Positions 1 to 11,090 of a stretch of DNA of 64,000 nucleotides are shown here, in pieces. The position numbers and the translations under genes are program-made. The stretch spans positions 30,405,764 to 30,469,763 of the forward strand of contig OY970829.1 in NCBI GenBank assembly GCA_963853835.1, given 5' to 3'. The stretch comes from Calendula officinalis (lineage: Eukaryota > Streptophyta > Magnoliopsida > Asterales > Asteraceae). Within the stretch, counting starts at the first letter, position 1, and the number at the start of each line of letters is the position of its first letter. Below the pieces are notes generated by a model, which saw only the letters and a list, made by a program, of their open reading frames with translations, was not told the DNA's origin and did no database searches.

Positions 1-1546
1 CCATCTCTTTTTTGTGTTTTGGAGAAGAAGGAAGAACATCTCCAACTCTCAAACCTCCAACCGAAAGGGCTTGTGAGAGTATATCTCCATTTCCATTTTA
101 ATCGGCATATTATTGATGTTTTATGCTAGTAAAGTCCACTCTCATGAAAACGTATTGAAAATGTGTTAAATACAAGATCCACAAAGTTAAAATCTTGATT
201 AAAAACCTTCAAAACCGAGAACTTGAACATTTGGCAAAAATGAAATCTTCATAATGCAAATCTATCATTATTGTGTTGAGATACTTGAAATATATTAAAC
301 ATGTGCTCTATAACTTATTTGGACTAAGAAAAATACAATAAAAACAAACATACATTCAGTAGAGAAAATTTATATATCTTTTAATAGCTCAAACTAAAAC
401 TAATATACTTTTATAAATCACCACTCTCACACCTAACGATATTTTAATAAGCAATCATTAGAGTGAACATCTAGCATTGACGTGCCGTTAGAGCCGTCCC
501 TCATTATTGTTATTCTTATGCATTTAGGGCTCTAAGACGTCATTGTCACATTTGCACATTATCATTTACATTTGGCTAGTATTGCATCAGGTGAGTCCAC
601 AGCCACTCTTTTATTACGTTTTTATACTGTTTTGAGGTGAAAAATATATCAACTGTTTTTTTTTAATAAATGTTTACATTATTTACCAATGTGTTTCAGT
701 AAAGTCTACTGTGACTATTTATTTTATTTGTGGTGAAACATATCTGAAACCATGACAATCAATCTGTATGCTCGGACTAAGTTTAGATGTACTTACATAC
801 CATAATCATTAGCTAGTTGCGACTAGACCCTGGATATGCAGATGGTACCATTGGCTAAGACTCTTCCTCCCACAACTTCGAAAATCAGGGAGTGCATATC
901 TTAGATTCATCATCATTAGAGTTGGAGTTTGATTATGGGCTTAGGGTCGACATTTTAACTCGAAGGCCTTGCAAACCTTTGAGGGATATCAGTCATGCTT
1001 TTTATACCATTATATGTGTTTCAATATTTCAACAAATCAATTATAATCAGATTACAGCCCGTGGAGGCAAATCATTTTCAAACATTATTCATCACACAAT
1101 TTATGCCATGGTTGGCACATGAACACTTGGTACATCAAATCATTTTCGGACACTATCATTATACAATTTATGCCACTGTTGGCATACAGAAAACTTTGGA
1201 TTTCAAAACAAATTATAAACCTGTGGATTCACTCAACAATTTTGTTGATCATTTTTCATATGTTTTTCAGGTAACTAAGTTGAAGCATGAGTCTTATTAA
1301 CATTGGATTACGAGCATGCATGTGTCAAGATGCCACGAGTTATTTCCTATTAAAAACATTATCTATTATATTTCAAATATTTTGTTAACACTTACTTTTG
1401 TGGCGTACTTTAAATCCAATGGTTATTTAAGTTTTTGAATGTTTATTTGTTTACGATGATCATATGCTTGTGGTTGCTCATGATAGTCGCACGCTCGTTC
1501 TTCCGCAAACCATTTTTCCTAAAACCATTTTTGGCGGGGTGTGACA
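1..1546. mobile_element. 3' part of a Gypsy-type (Tekay-like) LTR, probably solo
   Basis: The stretch ends in GGCGGGGTGTGACA, the same terminus as the solo LTR ending at 59420. The two also share blocks: 'GCATCAGGTGAGT' (about 584-596 here, about 58622 there) and a diverged stretch containing 'TTTGATTATRGGCT' near 925-960 and 58970-58985. The LTR 5' end lies left of the window, so its flanking duplication cannot be tested. Immediately after the end an open reading frame of the host Copia element resumes (ATG at 1554), which supports a clean insertion boundary. Small ORFs inside (892-1300) have no family features. Class and orientation are inferred from the shared termini. Confidence 0.6.
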
Positions 1547-2013
1547 TCCGATTATGCAACAAGTGGCCGAATATCAACCACTTGTACAAGTGACATTTGA
1601 AGACTACTTAAGGGTTGTTAGAGCAAATTAGACAGCTGAAAAAGTTAATAAAAATATGGAGGTCGATTGTAACACCCGTAAGTTTTAAAGCATCTTTTAA
1701 ATCATTTAAAATATAATTCGCAACATTCTCACGTTGTCCAAAAATACAGTTTAACAAAAACCTTAAAACATTTATCAGAGTTACAAAATACGGTGTTACA
1801 AATTATATCATAACCATAGGATAACAAGATCTAACTAATAGCTCCCGAGCCAAACACCTACAGGCCACTTCTAACGCGACCTTCTATTACCTCGATCCTG
1901 AACCTGAGTACATAGCCATAAAACAAAGTAGTATGTGAGACAAAATAGTCTCGTGAGATACATGGCTTTTTCGACCCATTCTCAACAATATTTATAAACA
2001 GTATTCATAACAA

Positions 2014-2332
2014 TATAAATTCTTATCTTTATTCTTTCTATCAATTCGCGTCTCATATTCTAATTGATATTCATTTACATTAGTAAGCTAACCACAAGCT
2101 TACTCATCGTCTAATCACATACATGTAAGCTATCCCTAAGCTTACTCATTCTTTATCACATACGCTACAGACCTCTTCGAAGTAAATTCTTATCTTTACT
2201 CTTTCTATCAATTCGCATCTCATATTCTAATTGATATTTATATACATTAGTAAGCTAACCACAAGCTTACTCATCGTCTAATCACATACATGTAAGTTAT
2301 CCCTAAGCTTATTCATTCTTTATCATAGGTAC
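2014..2332. repeat. direct repeat of about 150-170 bp inside the solo LTR
   Basis: The block starting 'TTCTTATCTTTA' near 2018 and ending 'CATTCTTTATCACA' near 2160 recurs with scattered substitutions from about 2186 to 2328. It contains the phrases 'TAAGCTAACCACAAGCTTACTC' split by substitutions and 'CACATACATGTAAG' in both copies. It is a tandem duplication within the LTR. Confidence 0.7.
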
Positions 2333-3190
2333 TATCAAGGTAATTGGAATGCCTCCACTTACCAAGACCATCAACTCCCCCATTTTCGGGTTATCATAAA
2401 CTCCCCCGTCCCACGGGTTACCATACTCCCCTATTGTCGGGTTATCATTAACATGGATATACTACCCTTGCGCGGGGAGGTACCGCCCCAAGTTGTAATC
2501 TCACAACTCCCCCATAAATGGGTTATCGTTAATTCATATACTTTCATAACACGTTGAATTCATCAAATATGAGCATCGGCTCCAGTAATTCATAATCAAC
2601 AATAATTAGAATACATCTATTCTACTTGACACATCGTCTCAGTCATAGACAACGATCATTAAATAAGACATGTTTTTTATTTAGCATGTATGCAATTCAT
2701 TTATCTCTTATTATTATTTTTATTATAAACTTTACCAATTAATCTACTAATAAGATTCATCTCTTATTTTTCATGATCATAAACATTATAATCTTTACAT
2801 TGACTAGAATACATATCTGTTACTAGTCATATCATACTTATTTTCTTAACAATTCAATCTCTACCTTATTAGTATATTTTACTAATAATACTCATACTTT
2901 AAAATCCTTGCCATGAACTTTATTAATACGTTTTACTAATCAAAAACACAATATCATGCTCTTTTAGTCTTTATCTCTCTTTTTGGTACATCTATTTAAT
3001 GAAAGTTCATTAATCACTTTACATTATTAATATTTGTATACAAAATCATCAACTATATTAAACATGTTATAATAGCATATTACACATGCTCTCTCTTATC
3101 TTTTCAAACTCTATCTTTATTTAAATATTTATAAATAAAGACTCATAAAAATATCATAGGTTTTCAAAAACTTTCTTATGTACCCAGTTT

Positions 3191-4640
3191 AAAAGTCGCA
3201 TGTACTCACCCTAGTAATGCTTTCCAAATCGTATTTTTGAACACAATCCTTACTTCTCAAGAATAGTAGACTTCGAGTCCTTCAATAGATGTCCTAACAT
3301 AATAACCAACACAAGGTTAACATCATTATCCCCAAATCTGGTGACATTCTTAAAAATCCTAGGTTTCACAAATCTCATAACTAGTATATATCTAAGTTAA
3401 AAACATGTTTCCACATGTCTAAACACCATTATTTATAGTTCTACACACTCTATTTCATCATCCATGAAAACCCCAAAAGTTAGGTTTTATAACCCAAATC
3501 AATCTTCCCAAATCTACACTAAGAACAAGTTAAGAGATGAATATATACCTTCAATCTGCCACTAGGAGTGTTCCTACACGAGATTTGAGGTCAAAATCGG
3601 CTCTAAAACACTCTTTCCACTCAAAATATGTATAAACTTTCTAGAGAGATAGTGAGGGGGCGAAAATGAGCTCAAAACACTACTCTCTCAATTTTATGCT
3701 GCCAGTAGCGAACTCGCATCGCTAATATCAAGATTTGCGTCGCTAATAATCAAGGGTGCCCAGACTCGCGATGCTAATTCTCGGATTAAGTATCTCTAAA
3801 ATTTATGTTTGAAATCACACTTTCGACCAACCATGACTCGCGATGCTAATTCTCGGATTTAAGATCTCAAAAAAATTCTGGAATAAAATTCCGGATTAAA
3901 AGTCGCATGTACTCACCCTAGTAATGCTTTCCAAATCGTATTTTTGAACACAATCCTTACTTCTCAAGATTAGTAGACTTCGAGTCCTTCAATAGATGCC
4001 CTAACATAATAACCAACACAAGGTTAACATCATTTGCCATATATATCAAGTTTCTTGACACTAGTTAGTCACCAACATCATTATCCCCAAATTTGGTGAC
4101 ATTCTTAAAAATCCTAGGTTTCACAAATCTCATAACTAGTATATATCTAAGTTAAAAACATGTTTCCCCATGTCTAAACACCATTGATAAGAGTTCTACA
4201 CACTCTATTTCATCATCCATGAAAACCCCAAAAGTTAGGTTTTATAACCCAAATCAATCTTCCCAAATCTACACTAAGGACAAGTTAAGAGATGAATATA
4301 TACCTTGAATCTGCCACTAGGAGTGTTCCTACACGATATTTGAGGTCAAAATCGGCTCTAAAACACTATTTCCACTCAATATATGTATAAACTTTCTAGA
4401 GAGATAGTGAGGGGGTGAAAATGAGCTCAAAACACTACAGTCCCGATTTTATGCTGCCAGCAGCGAACTCGCATCGCTAATATCAAGATTCGCGTCACTA
4501 ATAATCACGGGTGCCCAGACTCGCGATGCTACCTCTCGGATTAAATATCTCTAAAAATTTATGTTTGAAAACACACTTTCGACCAATCATGACTCGCGAT
4601 GCTAATTCTCGGATTTAAGATCTCAAAGAAATTCTGGAAT
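3191..4640. repeat. 707-bp tandem duplication inside the solo LTR
   Basis: The unit beginning AAAAGTCGCATGTACTCACC at 3191 begins again at 3898 and the similarity runs to about 4640. The second unit carries an extra ~50 bp near 4034-4083. Both units contain the phrases 'GCGAACTCGCATCGCTAATA' and 'GACTCGCGATGCTA'. A few substitutions separate them, so the duplication is older than the duplications at the bHLH locus. Confidence 0.75.
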
Positions 4641-5994
4641 AAAATGTACTTTTCCAGCTTGGTATTTCACCTAACCTTGACTCATTTTCGATTATCACGA
4701 GTCCCAAACATCCAACTATTCGATATAACTCAATGATACACGTAATCTAATATAAACAACATAATTCACATAAATTCCCGAATTTAATAACATAAATACG
4801 AATAAAATTTTATGGTCGTTACATCGATGAAAAAATGGAGTTGGAAGAAAGGCTTGTCACTTCAGTACATCAAATAGTGACATCTGAAATTGTTGAAACA
4901 TCTGAGACGCCGGTCAATCCTGTAAAACAAGTACCATCATCTGAAACTGCTGACTTATCTGTCATACCTAGAATGGCCTCAGGATCAGTTGTATCCATCG
5001 GAGAAATCCTAGAACAACCACCGTCGGATATATTCTCTTTAAGGAGATTTTCATCACAAGTACCTGAAGGAAAAAGGAAAGAAATCAAACCTTCATCTCC
5101 CAAGAAAATAAATTTAAAAGGGTTTGAGGAAGGAGTTGATGAAGAAGAAGACTGACGTCCGGCAGCCAGAGCAACTGATATCTTCTACAAGACTATCTGG
5201 AGGCTAATGCTGAAAACAAAAGATTGGATGGTGTGGGTAGCAGTAGTGACTTAATGCCACCTTAAATCGTTTTTTAATTTTAGTCTTCATAATTAGTCCC
5301 CTTTCTTTTAGTAGGCGACAGTCTTCTTCATCTGGCGCAATTCTTTCTTCTGGAAACGACTAAAAAAGCAGGGCTTGTCCGGGGCAAAGGATGCAGGTAT
5401 GAAAGATGAAGCTTGAAAGCGTAGGAGTTATTCCACGGCATGTTCAGAGAAAGACTTCCCCCATGTCATAGCTCAGTCATTCAATCGTGGGAGGGTCACA
5501 TGATTCTTCTCCTAAGCGCAGGTGTAGCTCCCCATGGTGTGTTGTATCTGTTCCAAATGCTCCAAAAAGAACATCACGAGTCCATGTGTCACGTACTGAT
5601 GTTGTAAGTCCGATATGGCAAGAAAGAGGAAAGACCACAAAAATATCAGATATATTAAAGATGAATTAGAAGAAGCAAGCATGAGAGCAAAAGAGGTGCC
5701 TCAAAAAGAATTAGACGGAATTAAAAAGGCATTTCAACTTGCTGAATTAATGAAGGTTCTATTTGATTTACCTAAATCATCTGATTAGTATAAAAGCCTT
5801 AAAGAAGCTGCCAAACATGTAGAAATTTCCCTAGAAAGTCACATCAAGATCTATGGCTTTTCATACGGCCGATTATTATCATGGTACATCGCCATTGATA
5901 ATGTCCGATCTAGAAGAGTGGCCGAACAAGGTGCTAAAGAAGATCTGATCAAAGCACCAGTTGAGAAGGCACAAAACTGGCAGAGAAACAAATC

Positions 5995-6531
5995 ATGAAA
6001 GAGTTGAATGGGAAGAAAAGAAAAGCCTTAGAATGGCTAAAAGCTAAGGAGATCATATTAAAAAAGGAGCCGATTGTGAAACTGAAAACCTCTTACACTA
6101 AATCCAGGGGAACACACATTGAGGTAGTCAGAGAGCCAAAAGAGAAAACATATTTCTTTAAACTCACAGATCTAGATAAATTGAGTATTGGAGAATGTGA
6201 AGAAATCACGGCTAAGCATAAATTCACACCAGCTGAAGCTTTGGTAAAAGTGCATAGGGAAGTGCTCATCATTATTGAAAACTACAAAATGGTCAAGAAC
6301 TCATGTACAAAGAAAATGGAATATAAAGATCAAGCAATCGAAGAGAATAACCCTAGAAAGAAGGCAAGAAGATCATTTGCCTCTGAGAAAATTCAGATGC
6401 TCATTGATAGAGGAGAGCTCCCAAACTGTGAGGGTTTGAATACAACGTTGCCTCTAGGAGTTGAGCCTATGAGTGGAAAGTGCACGTATTTAAAAGAAGT
6501 CAAAAAGAAAATGCATAAATCACTGAATTAA
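5995..6531 (+). CDS. C-terminal part of the Copia post-pol (env-like) ORF
   Basis: This open frame of 178 codons is Lys/Glu-rich and starts MKELNGKKRKALEWL. It stops at 6529-6531, 162 bp before the 3' LTR. Upstream, 5800-5993 reads as similar protein (LESHIKIYGFSYGRLL) but is closed by a stop just before this ATG, so the present start is probably internal to a longer ancestral frame. No transmembrane segment, zinc knuckle or enzyme motif is visible. Its place between pol (off window) and the polypurine tract fits the post-pol ORF of SIRE-like elements, whose function is unknown. It is unlikely to be a host gene. Confidence 0.45.
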   Translation: MKELNGKKRKALEWLKAKEIILKKEPIVKLKTSYTKSRGTHIEVVREPKEKTYFFKLTDLDKLSIGECEEITAKHKFTPAEALVKVHREVLIIIENYKMVKNSCTKKMEYKDQAIEENNPRKKARRSFASEKIQMLIDRGELPNCEGLNTTLPLGVEPMSGKCTYLKEVKKKMHKSLN

Positions 6532-6678
6532 AGTTTGATCTGAAAAATATTTAGATCATCAATTTATGTAAAATTTTCTAAGTATATCAAGAACCCATCT
6601 GAAGTGTGAAAAACATTCAAGGTTACTTATAAAACCTTCACATATTCAGGGGGAGTTGTCTGACTATTTGTTTACATC

Positions 6679-6692
6679 AAATAGGGGGAGAC
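6679..6692 (+). other. polypurine tract of the Copia element
   Basis: The sequence AAATAGGGGGAGAC directly precedes the LTR start TGTTGGGT at 6693. This is the expected primer site for plus-strand synthesis. Confidence 0.7.
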
Positions 6693-7689
6693 TGTTGGGT
6701 CGCTGAGAGCAACCCCCATGGAAATGGATTTAATGAAGACAAATAGACAATAGTTGGATAACAATCTGAAGATGCATTCTTCAGATTGTGAGTGTATGAG
6801 AACCTGATGCGTTCAGATCCTCATCACTTGGCTATGATATCTGAACAACAAATTAAGCAACAATCAGTTCCCCGTGCGGAATCAGAGAGTGATCAACAGT
6901 TCAGATGGTCGTAGTAGGTCCAGTGTATCTTTGACAATGACACACTGAGTCTTGAAGACAAATGTTACACTAAGCATGAATCTTAGTGGAGGTGACTGAA
7001 GCTAGCCTAGAACCTGAAGAAACATGAGTATATGAAACACTCATGGTTATCCGAAACATCTCTTAGTACCTGAAGCTCCAGTGACACAGAAAGACACAAG
7101 TGTTACAAATGATCGTGGCTCGCCGACAAAGGGAATCCTATGCAAAGATCTCGGCGACCACAAGACGACAGAAAGTACTGTCACAATTTCATTAGTAGTG
7201 CTCGTCGCATGAAATATCCTTAACACCAACGGGATTCTTACACGTGGACAAATTCGTATATCCCTTAGTTGTCACGTCTGCTAAACACTATAAATATAAG
7301 ACTTGATGGATGAATTTACGTGTGCACCCAACAACGTTTTCACTCTGCTAAAGCTTCCTCAGCAAACATCCTTAAGCAAAGTGAAAACTACTTGTGATAC
7401 TGTTATGTTACTTATTTCATCAATTGAATCAAAGTAACAACAGTGACTGATCTTGTGTCCATTTATATGTTAATCAATACTTGCCTTAGACAGCATTTGT
7501 AATTGTCTATCTCTTTCAAGTTGTTTAGTTAGGATTCGTGTTCTTAGCTATCCCGTTACTACTTGTACTTTGTTAAATTATTATTGATTAAATAAAGAAA
7601 GAGTTTATTTATTGTTGAGTGTTCATAACTTTAATTTGGTCTAAAAAAGTGCTCATTACACTTATCAAGCAATTATTACGGGACTAACA
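6693..7689 (+). mobile_element. 3' LTR (997 bp) of the SIRE-like Copia
   Basis: It begins TGTTGGGTCGCT right after the polypurine tract and ends ACGGGACTAACA. A second member of the same LTR family lies inverted at 32408-33402 with its own target duplication, which confirms both ends. The next five bases, GTTGT (7690-7694), would be the target duplication; the left copy is outside the window. Near the start, ACAATCTGAAGA and TCTTCAGATTGT (6761-6789) form a 12-bp perfect stem with a 5-nt loop. Confidence 0.8.
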
Positions 7690-8368
7690 GTTGTAAACTT
7701 CAAGAATCATATAAACTTTGTTTTAACCATTTTTTTTTTTTTTTTTTTTTTTTGAAAACTTCATCTACTTAAGATCCATAAAATCTATAGTAAATAGCTC
7801 TAGTTTGTTGTTAAAAGCCTAAGTTTGGTGGCCAAGATACAAGAAATCAAATAATTTGGTCAATGATGTCAAAAGGGGAAATTATGAGGGCCATTTGAGT
7901 AAAAATAGAAAGTTTGAGGTCTAAGATTATGAAACCAGTAAATACATTTGATTACGAATTATATCATAAATTCAAGTGTTAAAAACATAACCCTTATAAT
8001 TAAAAACCGGGAAACTAAGCCGTTGTGCCAAAATCGACATTTTTCAAACTGTAGGGGTCATTCTTGCCCAAAACAGAAAGCTACATTTTAATTTTCTGAA
8101 AATATGAAACATAATGTTTTTCTTTAATAGAAACCTTAGTTTAAAATTGTTTACAACACGACTTAAATCGACCGTAAAACGTAAAACCGAGCAAACGCCC
8201 TAAAAATGACATTTTACAAACTTAGGGAACTAAAAGCGACATAAATTAAAAATTGTGGACTAAGATAAAGTTCTGATTAACCATAGGGTACATTTATGAA
8301 AATATAGTTCAAAACAGAATTAGCACAAAACCGAGAAAATCGTAAAAACCGAATGTTTGGTTAATTAA
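7690..8368. other. noncoding, repeat-like interval
   Basis: No gene is seen. The interval has a 24-base T run (7730-7753). The text has the flavour of LTR leader sequence, but no termini or flanking duplications were found. It resumes at 11091 after the 2.7 kb element inserted at ATTAA. Confidence 0.5.
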
Positions 8369-8860
8369 TGTTAGGAATATTTTAATTAATATTCATTTTA
8401 GATTTGATATGTCAAAACTATTATACTACAAGGACCTAAGTCGATGATATGAAGTTCAAGATTCAAATAAAGATTTAGGAGATAATCATTAATGTAAAAA
8501 GATATAGTATATCTTTATTAGTTTAAAAGATTTAGTTATTATCTTTTCCTTGTAAGTCTTGGGTTTTCTAGTATATAAAGAAACCTGATGACATAGAATT
8601 AGATGTTCTTAGAACCCACGTTTTAACGTGTTTGTGTGTAAAACCTAAGCCTCAAGATCGTTTGATCCTGTTTAACGAAGAACCGTTCTATGTATTTATA
8701 TATAGAATTGAGGCTTTTAATGATGAAAACTTGTTTAGCTATACATATATGTTCAACTAATTCCGCAATTTTATGTTTTGTATATGCTTATTCCAGATCA
8801 AGAACTAACTATTTTTGAGCCTAAAGATCTATGTTTATGAAGAGTTATTCGATCTTCACA
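8369..8860 (+). repeat. 5' LTR of the SAUR-carrying element
   Basis: It starts TGTTAGGAA and ends CTTCACA, followed after two bases by the tRNA-Met primer site. The partner is 10599-11090. Confidence 0.88.
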
Positions 8861-8862
8861 AT

Positions 8863-8874
8863 TGGTATCAGAGC
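8863..8874 (+). other. primer binding site (tRNA-iMet)
   Basis: TGGTATCAGAGC is the standard plant Copia primer site, two bases after the 5' LTR end. Confidence 0.85.
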
Positions 8875-9062
8875 ATGGTGGCTCAGATCTGGAATAAAAA
8901 CAAGATAAGCAAATCCCCCAACAGATCGAGGAATCAAAGTGAACGTATTTTTGTTTACATATAAACCCTCTTTCTCTTGATTTTACTCCCTCCGTCGTCA
9001 AATCCCTCTTTACACACACTTTAAACCCTCTTTCTCTTTCTCAGAATCTTATTTGCAATTCT

Positions 9063-9572
9063 ATGAATGAAATCGTACTAAAACCAAAAAGGGGGAAACC
9101 TGGAAATAGCGATACTTCAAAACCCCCAATTATCTACCATTTTGCCTCTGGCTTCAAAATCATAATCTGGAACACAAACGGTATATCCGCTGTCTACGAC
9201 GGCGACGTCGACGGAAACGGCAGCGTAGAAGAGTCTGGAGAAACAGTGGTCGTCGGAAGCACGAGGAAACGGTACGTGATTAGTTCAAAGTATGTGAGTC
9301 ATCCACTTGTTAACGCTCTAATCGACAAATCAAAATCAATATCAAATTCGAAATCAGAATCGAAATCGATTGGAAACGGTGATGTATCGGTTATCAATTG
9401 TGAAGTTGTGCTGTTTGATCATCTTTTATGGATGCTTGAGAATGCTGAATTTAATGTTACTTCAGATTGTTTGGATGAATTGGCTGATCTCAATTCCATT
9501 ATTACTACTGATCATTCTTGTGAGTTCCTACTGATGAGTACGCATGTTATTCAAGTTATTAATGGCGCATGA
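9063..9572 (+). CDS. SAUR-like protein fragment captured in an LTR retrotransposon
   Basis: An intact frame of 169 codons. Residues 70-90 read RYVISSKYVSHPLVNAL followed by IDKS, the core of small auxin-up RNA proteins (Arg-x-Val-x-x-Tyr-hx-His-Pro-Leu then a Leu-x-Lys/Asp-Lys-Ser turn). Residues 112-142 contain CEVVLFDHLLWMLENAE and LDELADL, like the C-terminal part of one SAUR-like group. A Ser/Lys-rich low-complexity insert lies at about 90-105. After residue 145 the similarity seems to fade, as if the end was replaced by element sequence. SAUR-like proteins act in auxin-linked growth. Here the ORF lies where gag and pol should be, between the primer site and polypurine tract, so it was probably captured from a host transcript. 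The SAUR call comes from memory of the motif; no search was run. Confidence 0.5.
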   Translation: MNEIVLKPKRGKPGNSDTSKPPIIYHFASGFKIIIWNTNGISAVYDGDVDGNGSVEESGETVVVGSTRKRYVISSKYVSHPLVNALIDKSKSISNSKSESKSIGNGDVSVINCEVVLFDHLLWMLENAEFNVTSDCLDELADLNSIITTDHSCEFLLMSTHVIQVINGA

Positions 9573-9727
9573 AGTATTAATGGGATGTAAATTCAAGTTA
9601 TTAATAACAAATAAACACTCACGTTCCATGTAGAGATCACATGAATAATAATCTGCATGTGTGTAGTTAATATGTTTCTCTGGAAATTAGTAAGTCAACT
9701 TTGCTACTGATCTTATTAAAATTCTTG

Positions 9728-9940
9728 ATTTACTACTGATCCAACATCCATCAAATACTACTGATCAGTAGTATATCTGATTACTACTGATCCGATGCTC
9801 AATCGCTGTTTACTACTGATCCATGTTAAATACTACTGATCAGTAGTAAATGAGAAAAACACTACTGATCAGTAATAAACTGAAATGTTTTCTACGGATC
9901 AGTAATAGACTGAAATTTTTACTACTGTTGCGTTGACTGA
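9728..9940. repeat. array of TACTACTGATC motifs with perfect palindromes
   Basis: The motif TTTACTACTGATC or a close variant occurs about eight times. In places it meets its own reverse complement: ATACTACTGATCAGTAGTAT at 9755-9774 is a 20-bp perfect palindrome and TACTACTGATCAGTAGTA at 9831-9848 an 18-bp one; near 9860-9875 is an imperfect third. The array lies 3' of the SAUR-like ORF within the element. Confidence 0.85.
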
Positions 9941-10598
9941 TCAATTATTAAACAGTACTGACCGAAAAATTTTGAAGAAATTTTTTTTTTGATTTCTTTA
10001 TTTGAAATATACATCATACTTTGGAAAGCATGACACACACCATGCTCATTCCATATTACAGTTTATTGATCGTATCTGATAATAATGTGAAACGAATCAC
10101 ATTATTCACACACACATGTTGAAGGCATGATGAAGATAAAGGAAAGTTTTATTTGTTACATATTTGATCTTTATCAATTGATTACAGAAGATAATTGATT
10201 ATATTTTATTTGAAGATGAAGTGGAAAGTCTTACTACATAAGATGTTATGTATTGTTGTAAATGCAATTCAACAGAATCTTAACGAAAAGATCTGATTGA
10301 AGACCAAGATGTCCTTCATACAAGATATGATGTTGCTGATTACTATATTTAGACGGAATGTGATGCTTAGTTTGAGTTTCTACTTCAACTTCAAATAGAA
10401 GATAGTTGGTTTTCAATTTAATTAATATAGCCTTGAAGAACACAAGAATGATATCACACTTTTAGGGGAAGAAAAAGTGTTGATCATTCAAGGGGAAGTT
10501 CAAGTTTCTCGGATTGATTTGATTATGTCAAAAATGGGAAGAGACTTGAAGATTCCTAGCTAATTCTACAAGTTTTGTCAAATCAAATAGGGGAAGAT

Positions 10599-11090
10599 TG
10601 TTAGGAATATTTTAATTAATATTCATTAAAGATTTGATATGTCAAAACTATTAAACTACAAGGACCTAAGTCGATGATATGAAGTTCAAGATTCAAATAA
10701 AGATTTAGGAGATAATCATTAATGTAAAAAGATATAGTATATCTTTATTAGTTTAAAAGATTTAGTTATTATCTTTTCCTTGTAAGTCTTGGGTTTTCTA
10801 GTATATAAAGAAACCTAATGACATAGAATTAGATGTTCTTAGAACCCACGTTTTAACGTGTTTGTGTGTAAAACCTAAGCCTCAAGATCGTTTGATCCGG
10901 TTTAACGAAGAACCGTTCTATGTATTTATATATAGAATTGAGGCTTTTAATGATGAAAACTTGTTTAGCTATACATATATGTTCAACTAATTCCGTAATT
11001 TTATGTTTTGTATATGCTTATTCCAGATCAAGAACTAACTATTCTTGAGCCTAAAGATCTATGTTTATGAAGAGTTATTCGATCTTCACA
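10599..11090 (+). repeat. 3' LTR of the SAUR-carrying element
   Basis: It matches 8369-8860 in length (492 bp) and termini, is preceded by a purine-rich tract and followed by the ATTAA duplication. Confidence 0.88.

Larger units (their letters stand above)
1668..4823. mobile_element. solo LTR, 3.16 kb, TSD TCGAT
   Basis: It starts TGTAACACCCG and ends GGTCGTTACA, so both ends carry the short TGTAAC/GTTACA inverted repeat. It is flanked by perfect 5-bp duplications, TCGAT at 1663-1667 and 4824-4828. No gag or pol coding is present, so this is one long LTR left by unequal recombination. Such long LTRs are usual for plant Ty3/Gypsy elements. Orientation is ambiguous because the termini are symmetric; the minus strand (starting TGTAACGACC) is my guess. 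It contains two internal tandem duplications, listed separately. Confidence 0.85.
1554..5155 (+). pseudogene. env-like/ORF3 fragment of the Copia element, split by a solo LTR
   Basis: The reading frame starts at ATG 1554, runs to 1667, and continues in the same phase at 4829 once the 3156-bp solo LTR and one copy of its TCGAT duplication are discounted. It then reads through the ORF at 4835-5155 (acidic, Ser/Thr/Val-rich, ending in a cluster of Glu and Asp) to a TGA. One in-frame TAG stop at 1629-1631 precedes the insertion. No catalytic motif is visible. It is probably part of the poorly conserved post-pol protein of a SIRE-like Copia element. It is certainly broken: there is a stop, the insertion, and further decay after 5155. 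Confidence 0.55.
1547..7689 (+). mobile_element. 3' portion of a SIRE/Maximus-like Copia retrotransposon, interrupted by a solo LTR
   Basis: Read on the plus strand this holds the region downstream of pol (env-like/ORF3 region), a polypurine tract and the 3' LTR. The 5' LTR, gag and pol would lie left of the window, beyond the Gypsy LTR that ends at 1546. The internal region is cut at 1668-4823 by another solo LTR. Coding traces are 1554-1667 joined to 4829-5155, several short frames across 5156-5990 (for instance LESHIKIYGFSYGRLL near 5835-5880), and 5995-6531. A long post-pol region before a GGGGGAG polypurine tract is typical of SIRE-type Copia elements. The family name is inferred. Confidence 0.6.
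8369..11090 (+). mobile_element. non-autonomous LTR retrotransposon (2.72 kb) with a SAUR-like ORF, TSD ATTAA
   Basis: Two 492-bp LTRs, 8369-8860 and 10599-11090, both start TGTTAGGAATATT and end GATCTTCACA. They are flanked by a perfect ATTAA duplication (8364-8368, 11091-11095). A tRNA-Met primer site TGGTATCAGAGC lies at 8863-8874 and a polypurine tract AATAGGGGAAGAT just before 10599, so the plus strand is sense. The 1738-bp interior has no gag, protease, integrase or reverse transcriptase. It holds an open SAUR-like frame (9063-9572) and a palindrome-rich array (9728-9940). The LTRs differ at only a few positions by eye, so insertion was fairly recent. The enzymes must come from an autonomous Copia relative. 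Confidence 0.88.

Noticed and set aside
892..1300. Two overlapping ORFs near the left edge
   Set aside because: They are within the Gypsy-type LTR fragment and are not conserved in the other copy near 58900-59330.
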